64,000 bases of DNA from Byssothecium circinans (taxonomy: Eukaryota > Ascomycota > Dothideomycetes > Pleosporales > Massarinaceae). Positions 11,010 through 21,528 of this stretch are shown here, piece after piece. The notes under the pieces are model-generated. The model did no database searches, was not told the origin of the DNA, and was given only the letters and a program-made list of their open reading frames with translations. Each line of letters opens with the position of its first letter. Within the stretch, counting starts at the first letter, position 1. The position numbers were made by a program, and so were the translations under genes. The stretch is taken from contig ML977010.1 of the NCBI GenBank assembly GCA_010015675.1, positions 231,502 through 295,501 of the forward strand, given 5' to 3'.

Positions 11010-12859
11010 GCGGTCTTTTACTCTTCTTGTTTTTACTTTTGTCGTGTTCCGTGAGAATACGTACGTGTTGGCATATTCGCATGGGTGACTGTCGCTCTAG
11101 ATGACTTCTTCCTCTGGATGTTTGGGAAGATGGGTGGGCGTGGAATAGGAACGGAACGGAGTGAAGCGGAGCATATGGGCTCTGCCTAATCATGGATATG
11201 GAGGTGTTCGTTCGGTATATTGCCAAAGCCTGGCGGGCTGTCAGTCGTTTACTAAGATCGTGGAAGACGAGGGTTGCTTCACTCATCCAGCCTATCATGC
11301 TAGGAGAGCAAGTTCGTTCTTCCGACTTAGGATTTGTTGCCCTGGGATATATTGGTCAGGCCTAGATTCACAAGAAAAAACAAGTATACAGCATTACTTC
11401 CGACGTTCGTCTGCTGGCCCCCGCAAACGTAGAGCATAAAACACGATGGTGATTATGCAGGATTGTTCCATCCTATCTCATCTGCTGTTTTATAAGCTGT
11501 TATTAAAGATTAAGTTACCTTTCTTTATAGTGAGATGTTATTACATCCTTTCCCCATGCCCATCCCTACCATGTGAATTCCAATCCCATAAAGAAACATG
11601 GACGATGTTGAAAAGTTAAATGACACCAACAAACTACAGCGAATGCACCCGCGTTGCAGGAGGTGGATGCCCTAGGTTAGAGACTGGGGGGAAAGGTCTC
11701 ACAACTCCCTGAGGAAGCAAGGGCGAAAGGAGACGTGGGTGCGTTAGCATCTAGTGTGTGCGTTGTCTGTCTTGGCGAAGTATTAAGTTTGAGACAAGGA
11801 GGATGATGTGGTAGGAATGTGGAGATTTATTTCACAGACACGAGCTCTTGAGAATGCCCCTTCTGTCCCTTCCATAGGTACCGTCCAAGTACTCCGCATA
11901 TTCGTACAGTATTAGTTAGTAGGTACGCAACATTTGAACCACTGCCTTCTACATTCTCTAGACTACTGGACCGGCATACTCTCTTCTAGTCCGCAGTTCT
12001 TGCGAGGCATTGCATGTGTCTCTATCTCAAGTTCTTTCGGACCTCATCGGGCGTTCTCTCACCTCACCTCCGAACTCTCACGCCCATATCTCTGATCGAC
12101 ATTCTAAAGAGGCGAATGCCCACGTAATACACTGCGCAGGCATAAGCAAAAGGCATACAACGCCCAAACCTCGCGGTACGGGCGTAGCTGAACGGTCTTC
12201 GACGAAGGCGTTGTTGGACCAAGAATCACGCTATGCCAAAGCCGTAGCCACTCCTTCGCGCGGGATGCGTGATGCGTGATGCGCTCGCTCCATGTCCCCT
12301 ATCTTTGAGCGTGCAAGTCAGCCCACAACACCACCGTCTTATATACTGTACCCATCTGCCCTTTTCTACATCCTTCGAATATTCAAACCTGGGCTTTCGT
12401 TGTGCCTTCGCCGTCGACAAGAAGAGAGAAGGAGGTGACAGGTGTATCGAACACCCCCCGTCATTTCCCCGCAAACCTTGATCCCAAACAGGAAACCACC
12501 CCCGTGTTACCTGTTGACGTCTCCGGCTCTCTGGCATCTGCACGCCCCTTTCCAGCCCACGTACCGAGCCTACAGTACCGAGCGATAAAGCAATACGGGG
12601 CCATTATTCACATGGGATTTCAGCCAGGGACAGCCAGCCGAACGAGCGAAGCGCACGCGACCCTCCCCTCCCTACTCTACCCTATCAACAATCGAGACAG
12701 GTGGAGGTAGGTAGGTAGGTAGATAGATGGGTAGATAAACCCTCCCCCACCTCTCCTTTTCTCGCGTCCATGCGACACGCGCGCACCAGCAAAAGGAACC
12801 GAGCAGGCCTTGGGAACCAGTACAAGTACGAATACTCCAAACTACTACAGCAACAAACC
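11010..12859. other. Long upstream region of the MFS gene, with a GTAG microsatellite
   Basis: 1.85 kb without a recognisable gene. A short microsatellite of GTAG/GATA units lies at 12702-12737. An ATG at 12770 is in frame with the transporter, but the ATG at 12860 has the better context (AAACCATGG). Confidence 0.4.
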
Positions 12860-14897
12860 ATGGGCGAGCTGGATCCAGAGCCCCGAGATAGAGACAGTGA
12901 AGCCAGTATCGGAACGACGGGGAAAGACGGCGTCAAGTACAGGGAAGAAGTTCATGAGGATGAGGATGCGGCTGCTGATGCTGCGCGGCGGAACCGGGGG
13001 ACTGGGTCGTCGGCGAGAGATGCGGGTGGGGGCGGTGATGGTATTACGAGGGAAGAAGGTGTTGATGCGGGTGAAGACGGTGCAGAGGCGCGTGCGTGTG
13101 TGAATACGGGTGGTGAGGCGGGCATGAACAGGTGGTGGGATTTTAGAGGGAAGAGTGAGAGAAGGCAGCGTCACCATCACCATCATGCGCATTACAAGGT
13201 TTACAAGAGGAGGTGGTTTGGGCTGGCGCAGTTGGTGCTTTTGAATATTGTGGTTTCTTGGGATGTGAGTATATTTTTTTTGATTGCTTTGCATGCTTGC
13301 TTTGCATGTGGCTTGCAGGTGTGCATGTGCATGTGCATATTGCTATAAGCTATAGACGAGATTGACCGTAACGCAACGCAACGCAACATTCGAACCAAGG
13401 GCTGACTATATTAATCTAGTGGCTCACTTTCGCACCCGTCTCCACGACTTCAGCCGAGTACTTCGATGTCAGCGAAACAGCGATAAACTGGCTAAGTACC
13501 GGATTCCTCTTCGCTTTCGTAGTCATCTCCCCGTGAGTCGTTTCCTCCCATCACCCCAAATCAACTTAACACAACCCTCCTCACACACACTCAGCGTCGT
13601 CCTATGGACACTCCACCGCAGTCCCAAAGAGTCCATAATATGTGCCTCTATCCTCCTCTTCCTGGGCAACTGGATCCGCTACGCGGGCACGCGCGCCTCG
13701 GGCGGCATCTACGGCGTGGTAATGTTCGGCCAGATCCTGACTGGGTTCGCGCAGCCCTTTGTGCTGGTGGCGCCGACGCGGTATTCGGATCTTTGGTTTA
13801 CGGAGAGTGGGAGGGTTAGCGCGACGGCGGTGGCGAGTTTGGCGAATCCGTTGGGCGGTGCTGTGAGTTTCATTTTTTTAAAATCCTTTTCACCTTATCA
13901 CGTCTCTACCTTATCCCTTCGTTCTGCGATGAGTGGAGATGTAATGTCTTGAACGGAAATCTATGAAGAAGAAAAGAGGTTCCATGTTGGAGAAGATGAA
14001 GGCTAATCCACTACCCAGCTCGCACAACTCATAAACCCCTTCCTAGGCTCCGTCCCAAATATGGTCCTCTACGTCTCCATAATCGCAACCCTAGCCTCCA
14101 TCCCCTCATTCTTCATACCCTCCGCGCCCCCCACACCGCCCTCAGCCTCCTCGTCCACCGCCAGAACACCAACCCTGGCTTCCATCCGCGCCATCCTGCG
14201 TTCCCCGCCGTTCTACGTCGTCGCCTTGACCTTTTCCGTCTACGTCGGTTTCTTCAACGCCTTCTCCTCGCTTCTGAACCAGATACTGTACCCGTATGGT
14301 TTCACCGAGGACGAAGCGGGGATCTGTGGCGCCGTGCTTATTGTTGTCGGTCTTGTTGCTGCGGCAGTTACGTCGCCGATTTTCGACCGCACGCATGGCT
14401 ATCTGCCGGGTATAAAGGTTCTTTCTACGCTCATCGCAGCGGCGTATCTGGGCATGATATGGGCGCCGCAGACCCGCGGGCTAATCGCTCCGTATGTCTT
14501 GAGTGCGATCGAAGGCGCAGCGAGTTTCTCCATACTCCCCATTGCGCTCGAGTATATGGTGGAAATCACATTCCCTGCTTCCCCTGAAGTTGGGTCCACG
14601 ATCATCTGGGTGGGCGGGCAATTGTTTGGCGGGATTTTTATAGTTATTATGAACGCGCTGAAGGATCCGCGCGAGGTTGATCTGGCGAAGGTTAGGGAGG
14701 TGGGGAGGGGTGAGGGCGGTGGGGAGAGACCGCCGGGGAATATGTATAGGGCGTTGGTTTTTCAGGCTGTGGTTTGCATGGTTGTGTTGCCCTTCCCGTT
14801 GGCGTTGGGGGTGAAACGGTTGGGGCTTGCGCATGGGGAGGGGAGGCTTGAGTTGGATGAGAGAAGTATTGTCGACGTTGAACGGGAAGAGGGGTAG
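12860..14897 (+). CDS. Major facilitator superfamily transporter, FLVCR/DIRC2-like
   Basis: Four exons, 12860..13264, 13420..13532, 13595..13862 and 14019..14897, give 554 residues; introns are 155, 62 and 156 nt and all phases agree. A ~105-residue hydrophilic, acidic, Gly-rich cytosolic N-terminus with a run of five His precedes the first helix at [20 protein letters not shown]. Splicing then yields WDWLTFAPV, a pattern I associate with the FLVCR/DIRC2 group of the MFS. About twelve hydrophobic segments are visible, with a central cytosolic loop ([13 protein letters not shown]). Animal relatives move heme, choline or related solutes; the substrate here is unknown. An in-frame upstream ATG at 12770 would add 30 residues; I prefer 12860 for its context. 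Confidence 0.85.
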
Positions 14898-15221
14898 GCT
14901 TGTTTGCGGTTTCTCTTGGGCGTTTATGTGAAGATGCTGTCCTTGAGATGAGCGGGACTCGATGGCTGTGTGGGCGTATATAATCGTAGTCTACCGTGTT
15001 AGCTAATTAATGTGCATGAAAATTTCCCCGATAACTACATATGACGCACACCGCCCAGAGAGAGCGAAGGGTTCAGAGAGAATAGTACATGATATTCTAA
15101 ACAAGTCTTCGGTGGTATTTACAGATTGTCCATGATTGCGTTCGAGATTTCGTTCGACCTCCCCTCCACCAGCAATTGTAACGTGTTTGGTTGGGTTGGG
15201 CCGGGCGCGCGAAGGTTTCGT
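14898..15221. other. Convergent 3' intergenic region
   Basis: 324 bp between the 3' ends of the MFS gene and QCR6. No gene seen. Confidence 0.5.
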
Positions 15222-15916
15222 TTACTTGAGGGCAGCGAAGAGCTTGGGAGCGGCGCATTGGGTCGCGCAGTGGGCAAGGTGGAAGACTAGATGTTTCGTA
15301 AGCTATGCTCAGTGCTATATGCAGGGGTAGATGCTCACATTCCTCAACGCAGTCCTCCTTTGCCTTGCCCTCATTGTCGATCTGGCCCGTGACGCGGTGG
15401 GCGCACTCGTCGTAGTGGTGTTTGGCTGGTGAGCACTGCTTGGAGGTTTCGCATTCTGAGAAAAGGTGTCAGCCATGCCGTCACCCAAAGGTATAGCGTA
15501 GCTATCGCAAGAGGCAGGCTTCCATATCCCAGAATCGCAATTGTACATCCCGATCCATCCAACCGCCCATCTCCTTCCGTCCAACGCTTTCAACTCCGCC
15601 AAAAAAAATCGCACAGGGAAAACTCACCCTTCTCAAGCTTCTCCTTAGGATCAACCGTCTCCTCCTCCTCTTCTTCCTCTTCCTCCTCATCGCCTCCCTC
15701 CTCATCGTCCCCACCATCACTAGGCCTATGTCCATGCTCGCCGCTCTCCTCCCCACCCTTCGCATCCTCCTTATTGACCTGAGCCTCCTCGCCAGACTCC
15801 TCGTCGGTGCCGGAGGCCGGGGTCTCGGTCGAAGTGCCACCTTGAGGCGCCTCGGCCTCGGGTGACGGGTGCGAGAACGTCTCCCAGACGTCGGTGATGA
15901 AGTCGGTGATGCCCAT
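15222..15916 (-). CDS. QCR6: Cytochrome bc1 complex subunit 6 (hinge protein)
   Basis: Three exons, complement(15222..15286, 15339..15455, 15628..15916), give 156 residues; introns are 172 and 52 nt. The protein starts MGITDFITDVWETF and has a long acidic middle with an uninterrupted Glu run. It ends in the conserved Cys-rich hinge domain: paired cysteines in ECETSKQC, HHYDEC, EDCVEE and HCATQC, then APKLFAALK. This acidic-plus-disulfide-hairpin layout is diagnostic of the QCR6/UQCRH subunit, which contacts cytochrome c1 in respiratory complex III on the intermembrane-space side. Without splicing the conserved half is invisible. Confidence 0.93.
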
Positions 15917-16318
15917 TGTGGATGGGGTGTGTCAATTGGCCGTGGAGGGTGAGTGGTTGGGGTGTGGTTTGTGGAGCTTGTGATGGGCGGATGGGAGGTG
16001 AGGAATTGCTGGTTGGCCAAGATGGGTTAGGTAAGCGGGAATTGTCAGCGGAAATCGATTGGTCTCACGACTGTTACCACATGAATTCAACCTTACTTCC
16101 ATCTGATACCTTAAGGCACGCAATATGTCATCCATATCGTCCAATTTATCTTCCATCCTCAAATCTGTTCCAACATCAGTCTTGCTATTCTCGCTGCAGT
16201 TTCCTTGATCCCCTATCAATTACATACTTATTACGATCAAGACAGCAGCATCTGTCGACTCAATAGACAACATAAAGTGGTGGTCTTTGAAAAAACGAGA
16301 CAGGTTTTGTAATGTTCT
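15917..16318. other. Upstream region of QCR6
   Basis: About 400 bp between the QCR6 start and the 3' end of the RraA-like gene. Nothing specific seen. Confidence 0.4.
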
Positions 16319-17133
16319 TCACATATTCCTATGGCGCTTGAACGCTTCCTTGACAGTCACGCCCTGCTCCACATCTTGCATCACCTTCTCATCGGCTCCC
16401 ACAAGCTGCGGTAGCAATTCCAACACCTCGTCCAGCTTCGCCTTCGGAATCGCAACGACGCCGTTTTCCGCTGGATCGATCATGAGGATATCTCCAGGCT
16501 CTACCACCGTCTTACCAATCCGAATGGGCACCTCTTTCGCATGGAACTTGGTCTCTGCGCCTGCGCCGATTATCGACGTTCCTTTCGACCAGATGGGCAG
16601 CCCCGTTTCTGCTAATGCGACTAGATCTCGCACTCGTCCATCTACCACAACACCTTGCGCGCCGAGATACTTCATCCGCGCCACCATGATCCCTCCTACG
16701 ACCGCGCATGATTGTCCGGCTGGTTGACTTATCATTACGATGGTGTCGCGCGAGGTGTGGTCTGCGAAGGGGCCGGTATCGACATTGGACGCGGGGAGTT
16801 CATTCGATATTGGGGTAGGATTAGGGAAAGACGGAGAGGCTTTAGGTGCCATGAGAAAGGTCGAAGCTGGCGCGATGACCTTCTTTGGATTGGAACGAGA
16901 AGTGGTAATTGGTGCTGTAACGCGTCAATTTGAAGGTCATACACGATTGACAAATGTCTTCTGCCCATAAGCACATACCTATGTCTGGGAGGAAGCCAGC
17001 TCCAGGCACTTTGAGCTTCAGCAACGCGTCCGCAATCTGTTGAGATTAGCTTGGGAATCTCTCCAAGATTTGGAGCGGAGCGCACATCGCAAGCTGCATA
17101 CCGAGATAGCTCTTTCCACCTCGGGGATGACAT
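16319..17133 (-). CDS. RraA-fold protein (HMG/CHA aldolase or RraA-like)
   Basis: Three exons, complement(16319..16914, 16979..17036, 17086..17133), give 233 residues; introns are 64 and 49 nt. Splicing yields CDIADALLKLKVPGAGFLPDI at the N-terminus. The core carries GGIMVARMKYLGAQGVVVDGRVRD, the family's G-x-R-D active-site region with the Mg-binding Asp. Bacterial relatives are RNase E regulator RraA and 4-hydroxy-4-methyl-2-oxoglutarate aldolases; fungal members are cytosolic and mostly unassigned. A second in-frame ATG at 17163 would add MNILRRYTNT, a possible mitochondrial extension; 17133 is chosen because it gives the usual family N-terminus. Substrate unknown. Confidence 0.85.
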
Positions 17134-17163
17134 TGTGTTTGTGTACCTTCGGAGAATGTTCAT

Positions 17164-17892
17164 CGCCTGAATCAAATAGATAGACGGAGCTGCTTAGGAT
17201 GTCAGTGATAGCTCTAGTGGGGTATCCCCACCATCCGAGGTACCATGGTTGTAGAATATGTCGACCCGCAATCTATGTCTTAATGACGGGTGTCAGTCAA
17301 CATTGAATATCAAAAGGTTGTATCCTTGGTTTTCTATGGCGTCTTGAAAACAATTGTACTGAGCATGAGACCAAGGGTCTTCACAAATGCCCACCTCACT
17401 CAGATATCAGTCCCTTCAGTTATTTTTCAGTTGTGACAACTCAGTCGTAAGTTATTGAAAATATCACATGAGTGATTCATAACCTTAGAGGGATCCTACC
17501 TTCTCAGAACAATTCATTAACAGTTATATCTCAATTCAGACCCATCTACAGCTCGTTGACTGCTTGTTTATGAGAGGTACACGTGGAGGAATTGAGCTTG
17601 AGGGAGGAACGACTCATTAACTGTGTGTTTTGAGAAGGTACGATCCCTGTAAGGAAGAAAGTGATGAGGGTGAATGCCATTGCACGTGACCGCGTACGCC
17701 AAGCGCGATCGGCGCCCGCGGCGACATTTCCACTCATCACCATCGGTTTCCAGCGCCGTCACGAAGTCACGAAGTTCTGCGCCATCGCTCAGCAGATCAC
17801 TCGACGCCGCTCGATGCTGCTCTATTTCTCTTCTTCTTAAACTGGTCGCTTAATTAATACTCGCGGCCTCCGCCGCACCATCCTCCGTCAAT
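17164..17892. other. Intergenic region containing a MITE-like element
   Basis: Between divergent RraA-like and YME1 genes. Apart from the repeat at 17483-17654, no gene is seen. The last ~130 bp is the YME1 upstream region, with a TTAATTAATA stretch near 17850. Confidence 0.5.
17483..17654 (+). mobile_element. MITE-like element, copy 1 (172 bp, imperfect terminal inverted repeats)
   Basis: Starts CCTTAGAGGGATCCTACCTT and ends with sequence whose reverse complement reads CCTTACAGGGATCGTACCTT, so the ends form an imperfect inverted repeat of about 28 bp. It has no coding capacity. A copy of exactly the same length lies at 50545-50716 in the same orientation with about 10 differences. I could not define a target-site duplication. 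Length, TIRs and dispersed copies fit a non-autonomous DNA transposon; its partner transposase is not in the window (the pogo element's ends differ). Confidence 0.75.
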
Positions 17893-20477
17893 ATGGCTTT
17901 CCAAGCTCCCGTCGCTGTTCAGGTCAGTTTTCGCCGCTGCGCCCTTCGACTCCGATCTCGCGAACTGACAATTCTACAGAACATCGTCTCGGCTACCTCT
18001 GAACTATGGCCTACCATGTCTGCTGTTCTGAGGTCTCCGTGGCAAAGCGTGGGGAAGCGGACTTCTGCTGACGGCGCCTCAAGACAGCATTACTCTGTGC
18101 AAGGAGCGCAACAGGCGCAAGCGCAGGCAGGTTTCTTTTACCCTCAGGCTGTAGTATTTACTAACATAACGACAGCCTCGCTCTCGCTATGCGCTCCCTG
18201 ACTTCCTTGAGTCTGTCCCCACCTCTGCGTTGCAAGCACCTTCCGCGCAAGCCTTCAAGTCGATGCCCACCGTGGCCGGAACAATGTCAGCATGTTAGTG
18301 ATGGATATAACAGATTGGAGAAGTTTCATAGCTGACAAGATGAAGTACCACTGAATGCGCTCCGACTGTGCAACCCAATGGCGCGTAGCATACCTTCCAA
18401 CTCGTTCATGGCTCGCCAGTACTCTACCTTTTCGCGATTCGGTCCCGCTTCAAATACTCGCTCCTTCCCAAAGCCCGGGAGTGTCGGCCTGGGTCTTGCA
18501 CAGCGGCGTTCGCTGTTTGGCGGACCATCGCACAGCCAGCTCGCTCGCTATGAGCAGACTGCGAACAACAACCCGAAAAGCGCAGCGGCGCAAGCGGCTT
18601 TCTATCAGGCACTACTGAAGGCTAACATGCCTCAAGTCATCATCGACAGGTACAGGAACAATAGCCACTTCGCATCGAATGCTGTTGTCGAAGCAGCCTA
18701 TCGACAGGCTTTGGAAAGGACAGGTCAATCAGACGACAGTGGAAGCGCCGGTGGAATTACACCTGAGCAGCTTCAGGCTGTTGGACAAGCGCTTGGTGCT
18801 CGCTCCGGGGGTGGTCAGATGGGGAAGCTTCGATCTGGGTCCGGACACAAGGCTGATCCCCTCTACGTCGTTGTCGAAGAGTCCCTTGCAAGCACCATTT
18901 TTAAGTGGATCCGCTGGGGCGCTGGATTTGCTCTGGCCGCGTACTTCGCCTTGATTGTTATCACCCTCTTCGTCGAAACCAGTGGCGTTCTGAAGAAGGT
19001 CGGTGGGGGTACATCCGCTGAGGTCCGGCCCGAGCATCAGACCACCCGCTTCAGCGATGTCCAAGGCTGCGACGAGGCCAAGGAAGAGCTCACCGATATT
19101 GTCGATTTCCTGAAGAACCCCGAACGGTATAACAAGCTTGGTGGCAGGTTACCGAAGGGTGTCTTGCTCATTGGCCCCCCTGGAACTGGAAAGACATTGC
19201 TTGCTCGTGCGGTCGCAGGTGAAGCCGGTGTCCCATTCTTCTACATGTCTGGCTCTGAGTTCGACGAAGTCTACGTTGGTGTCGGCGCCAAGCGCGTCCG
19301 TGAACTGTTCAGTGCTGCTCGTTCCAAGGCTCCCGCTATCGTATTCATCGATGAGCTGGATGCTGTAGGCGGCAAGCGCAAATCACGCGATGCAAACTAT
19401 CACCGCCAAACCCTCAATCAGCTCCTCAATGACCTCGACGGTTTCGATCAATCTACCGGTGTGATCTTCATCGCCGCCACGAATCATCCCGAGATCTTGG
19501 ACAAGGCTCTGCTCCGCCCTGGGCGTTTTGACCGACACGTACAAGTTGAACTTCCGGACGTCAAGGGACGATTGGCCATTCTGAAGCATCACACGCAGAA
19601 GATTCGCATCTCCCCTGAAGTCGATCTATCATCAATCGCTCGCGGTACTCCTGGTTTCTCTGGCGCTGAATTGGAAAACCTTGCGAACACGGCCGCCATC
19701 CAAGCCTCAAAACGCCAACAGAAGTTCGTCTCCATTGTCGACCTTGAGTGGGCCAAGGACAAGATTTCCATGGGCTCTGAGAGGAAGAGTCGCTTCGTAC
19801 CTTTGGCCGACAAGCTCCAGACCGCTTACCACGAAGGAGGACATACGCTTGTCGGTCTCTACACCAAGGGCTTCAATGAGCTCCACAAAGCGACTATTCT
19901 ACCCCGAGGTCAAGCTGCCGGTATCACATTCTTTCTTCCACAAGAAGAGCACCACCGTTCGCGCCATCAGTACATGGTTCAACTTCAGGTCTGCATGGGT
20001 GGCAAGATGGCTGAGGAGATTGTCTTCGGCGAAGACCATGTTGGCGATGGTGTCTCAAGCGATATTGAACAAGCTACTCGACTCGCATACATGATGGTCA
20101 CATCGTTCGGTTTCTCAGACCTGCTCGGCAATGTCGATTTCCGGTCAAATTATGAGCAAGTCTCACCCGAGACCAAGCGCCTCATCGACAACGAAGTGCG
20201 TAGACTCATCGACGAGGCCAAGGAGAACGCCAAGAAGCTGCTGCTCGAGAAGCGTTCTGAGCTTGACGCCCTAGCGACCGGCCTCGTGCAGTACGAGACG
20301 CTTGACAAGGAGGAGATTGTCAAGGTCATCAAGGGCGAGAAGTTGCCGGATCGTCTCATGGCTATGCCAGACACACCTATCAAGCTCCCCGAGATCCCGT
20401 TCCCACCTGCTGTACAGCCGCCCGTGCGTGGCAGCAATAGCGAGGGAGATGTTTCGGCTCAGACCGATGATCGGTAA
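17893..20477 (+). CDS. YME1: Mitochondrial i-AAA protease (Yme1/FtsH family)
   Basis: Four exons, 17893..17922, 17980..18126, 18176..18293 and 18346..20477, give 808 residues. A basic, Ser-rich mitochondrial presequence precedes one transmembrane helix near residues 283-305. The AAA domain has Walker A GPPGTGKT (375-382), Walker [13 protein letters not shown] (from ~430) and the pore loop in VYVGVGAKR. The peptidase motif HEGGH is at 594-598, with a later Asp (VSSDIEQAT) as third zinc ligand. A single N-terminal helix favours the intermembrane-space i-AAA type over the m-AAA type. It degrades unassembled inner-membrane proteins. Intron 2 (18127-18175) appears to be a GC-AG intron (CAG/GCAGGT). 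Intron 1 is 57 nt and in frame, so its retention would add 19 residues. Confidence 0.93.
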
Positions 20478-21528
20478 TATCGTCGTGGGCAGAAGTAAAT
20501 AGCCTGACGGCATTCTGCATTTTAAGCATGCATGTGAAGGCGAAATCGGCGTTTTTCACTGTGGCAAAGCCCCTCCTCTCTCGCTTCTCTCATCTGTAGG
20601 ACAATTCACTTGTAGTGAGTGTGTTTGAAGAGAAAATTTCTTCCTTTGTATGAGTACTTTATGGGATATCGGGTATTAGTGCTAGAGTGCTAAGGGTTTG
20701 CATGCCCCTTTTTGCATCGTAGGGGGTTTGGATGGCGTGGGGATGCGGTGGAGGAGGGACCTGAACTGGTGAGACGGACTAGATTGGCTGGGAATTTGAA
20801 GGAAGTTAAAGTCATGGTGCTTTTTTTTGTTTCTTTTTGTGTATGTTGCGTGTATGTGAACCTTGACCGTGCTTTACTTGGGTTGAGGAGTGTATGACCA
20901 TGCTTTCGACGGTTTGGTCTAACGGTTGAAGTGATGACCGATGGCTTCAGCACTCATTTATTTATTGCGTCACGTCAATACTTAGTCATCGAGAAGCTTA
21001 ACTCAGTTTCCGCCATCCCAACCTCACTTCCATCCCCTCCATCACTACAAGCAGAACCTGCCTCAACCCGACGTCGACCATTGCCCTACTATGACGTACG
21101 ATGGCTATTGTTTCCTGGCTGCTGCTCGAGAAGGCAGAGATAGCCATCACATAAGCTGACTTCTGAATGGCGCACGAATTCGACCGCAAAGAGAATGCAG
21201 TATGCACGTCCCACCAATGAGGAATAGGTGGCATACGCTTCGCCCCAACCACTATGACCCATGTCGGCATTAGGTTTCCAACACGAGGCTGAGGCTCTTG
21301 TGATATTTTAGGCATAACTACTCGAACGAGCTCCCAACCTCGTATATGCATTGACCTGAAAGCACTTGAAAAGCTCCACATTGTCGAACCCCTTGCGTCC
21401 TCTTGGACGGCCTTCCCAACGCACTCTCTGGCCGGATAAAGGCATCTATAGCTCGCCCGACGGACCTTGGAGCGTCCATATCGCCACCTCAGCCTTGACC
21501 GGGTGGGATCTGGTAAACTCACGCCGCT
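20478..21528. other. Intergenic, no gene recognised
   Basis: About 1 kb. A 174-codon frame on the minus strand (20998-21522) has no recognisable composition or partner exons and is treated as chance. The right end is upstream of the NLR-like gene. Confidence 0.45.

Noticed and set aside
20998..21522. 174-codon minus-strand open frame upstream of the NLR-like gene
   Set aside because: No recognisable motif or compatible partner exon; divergent promoter position and composition suggest chance.
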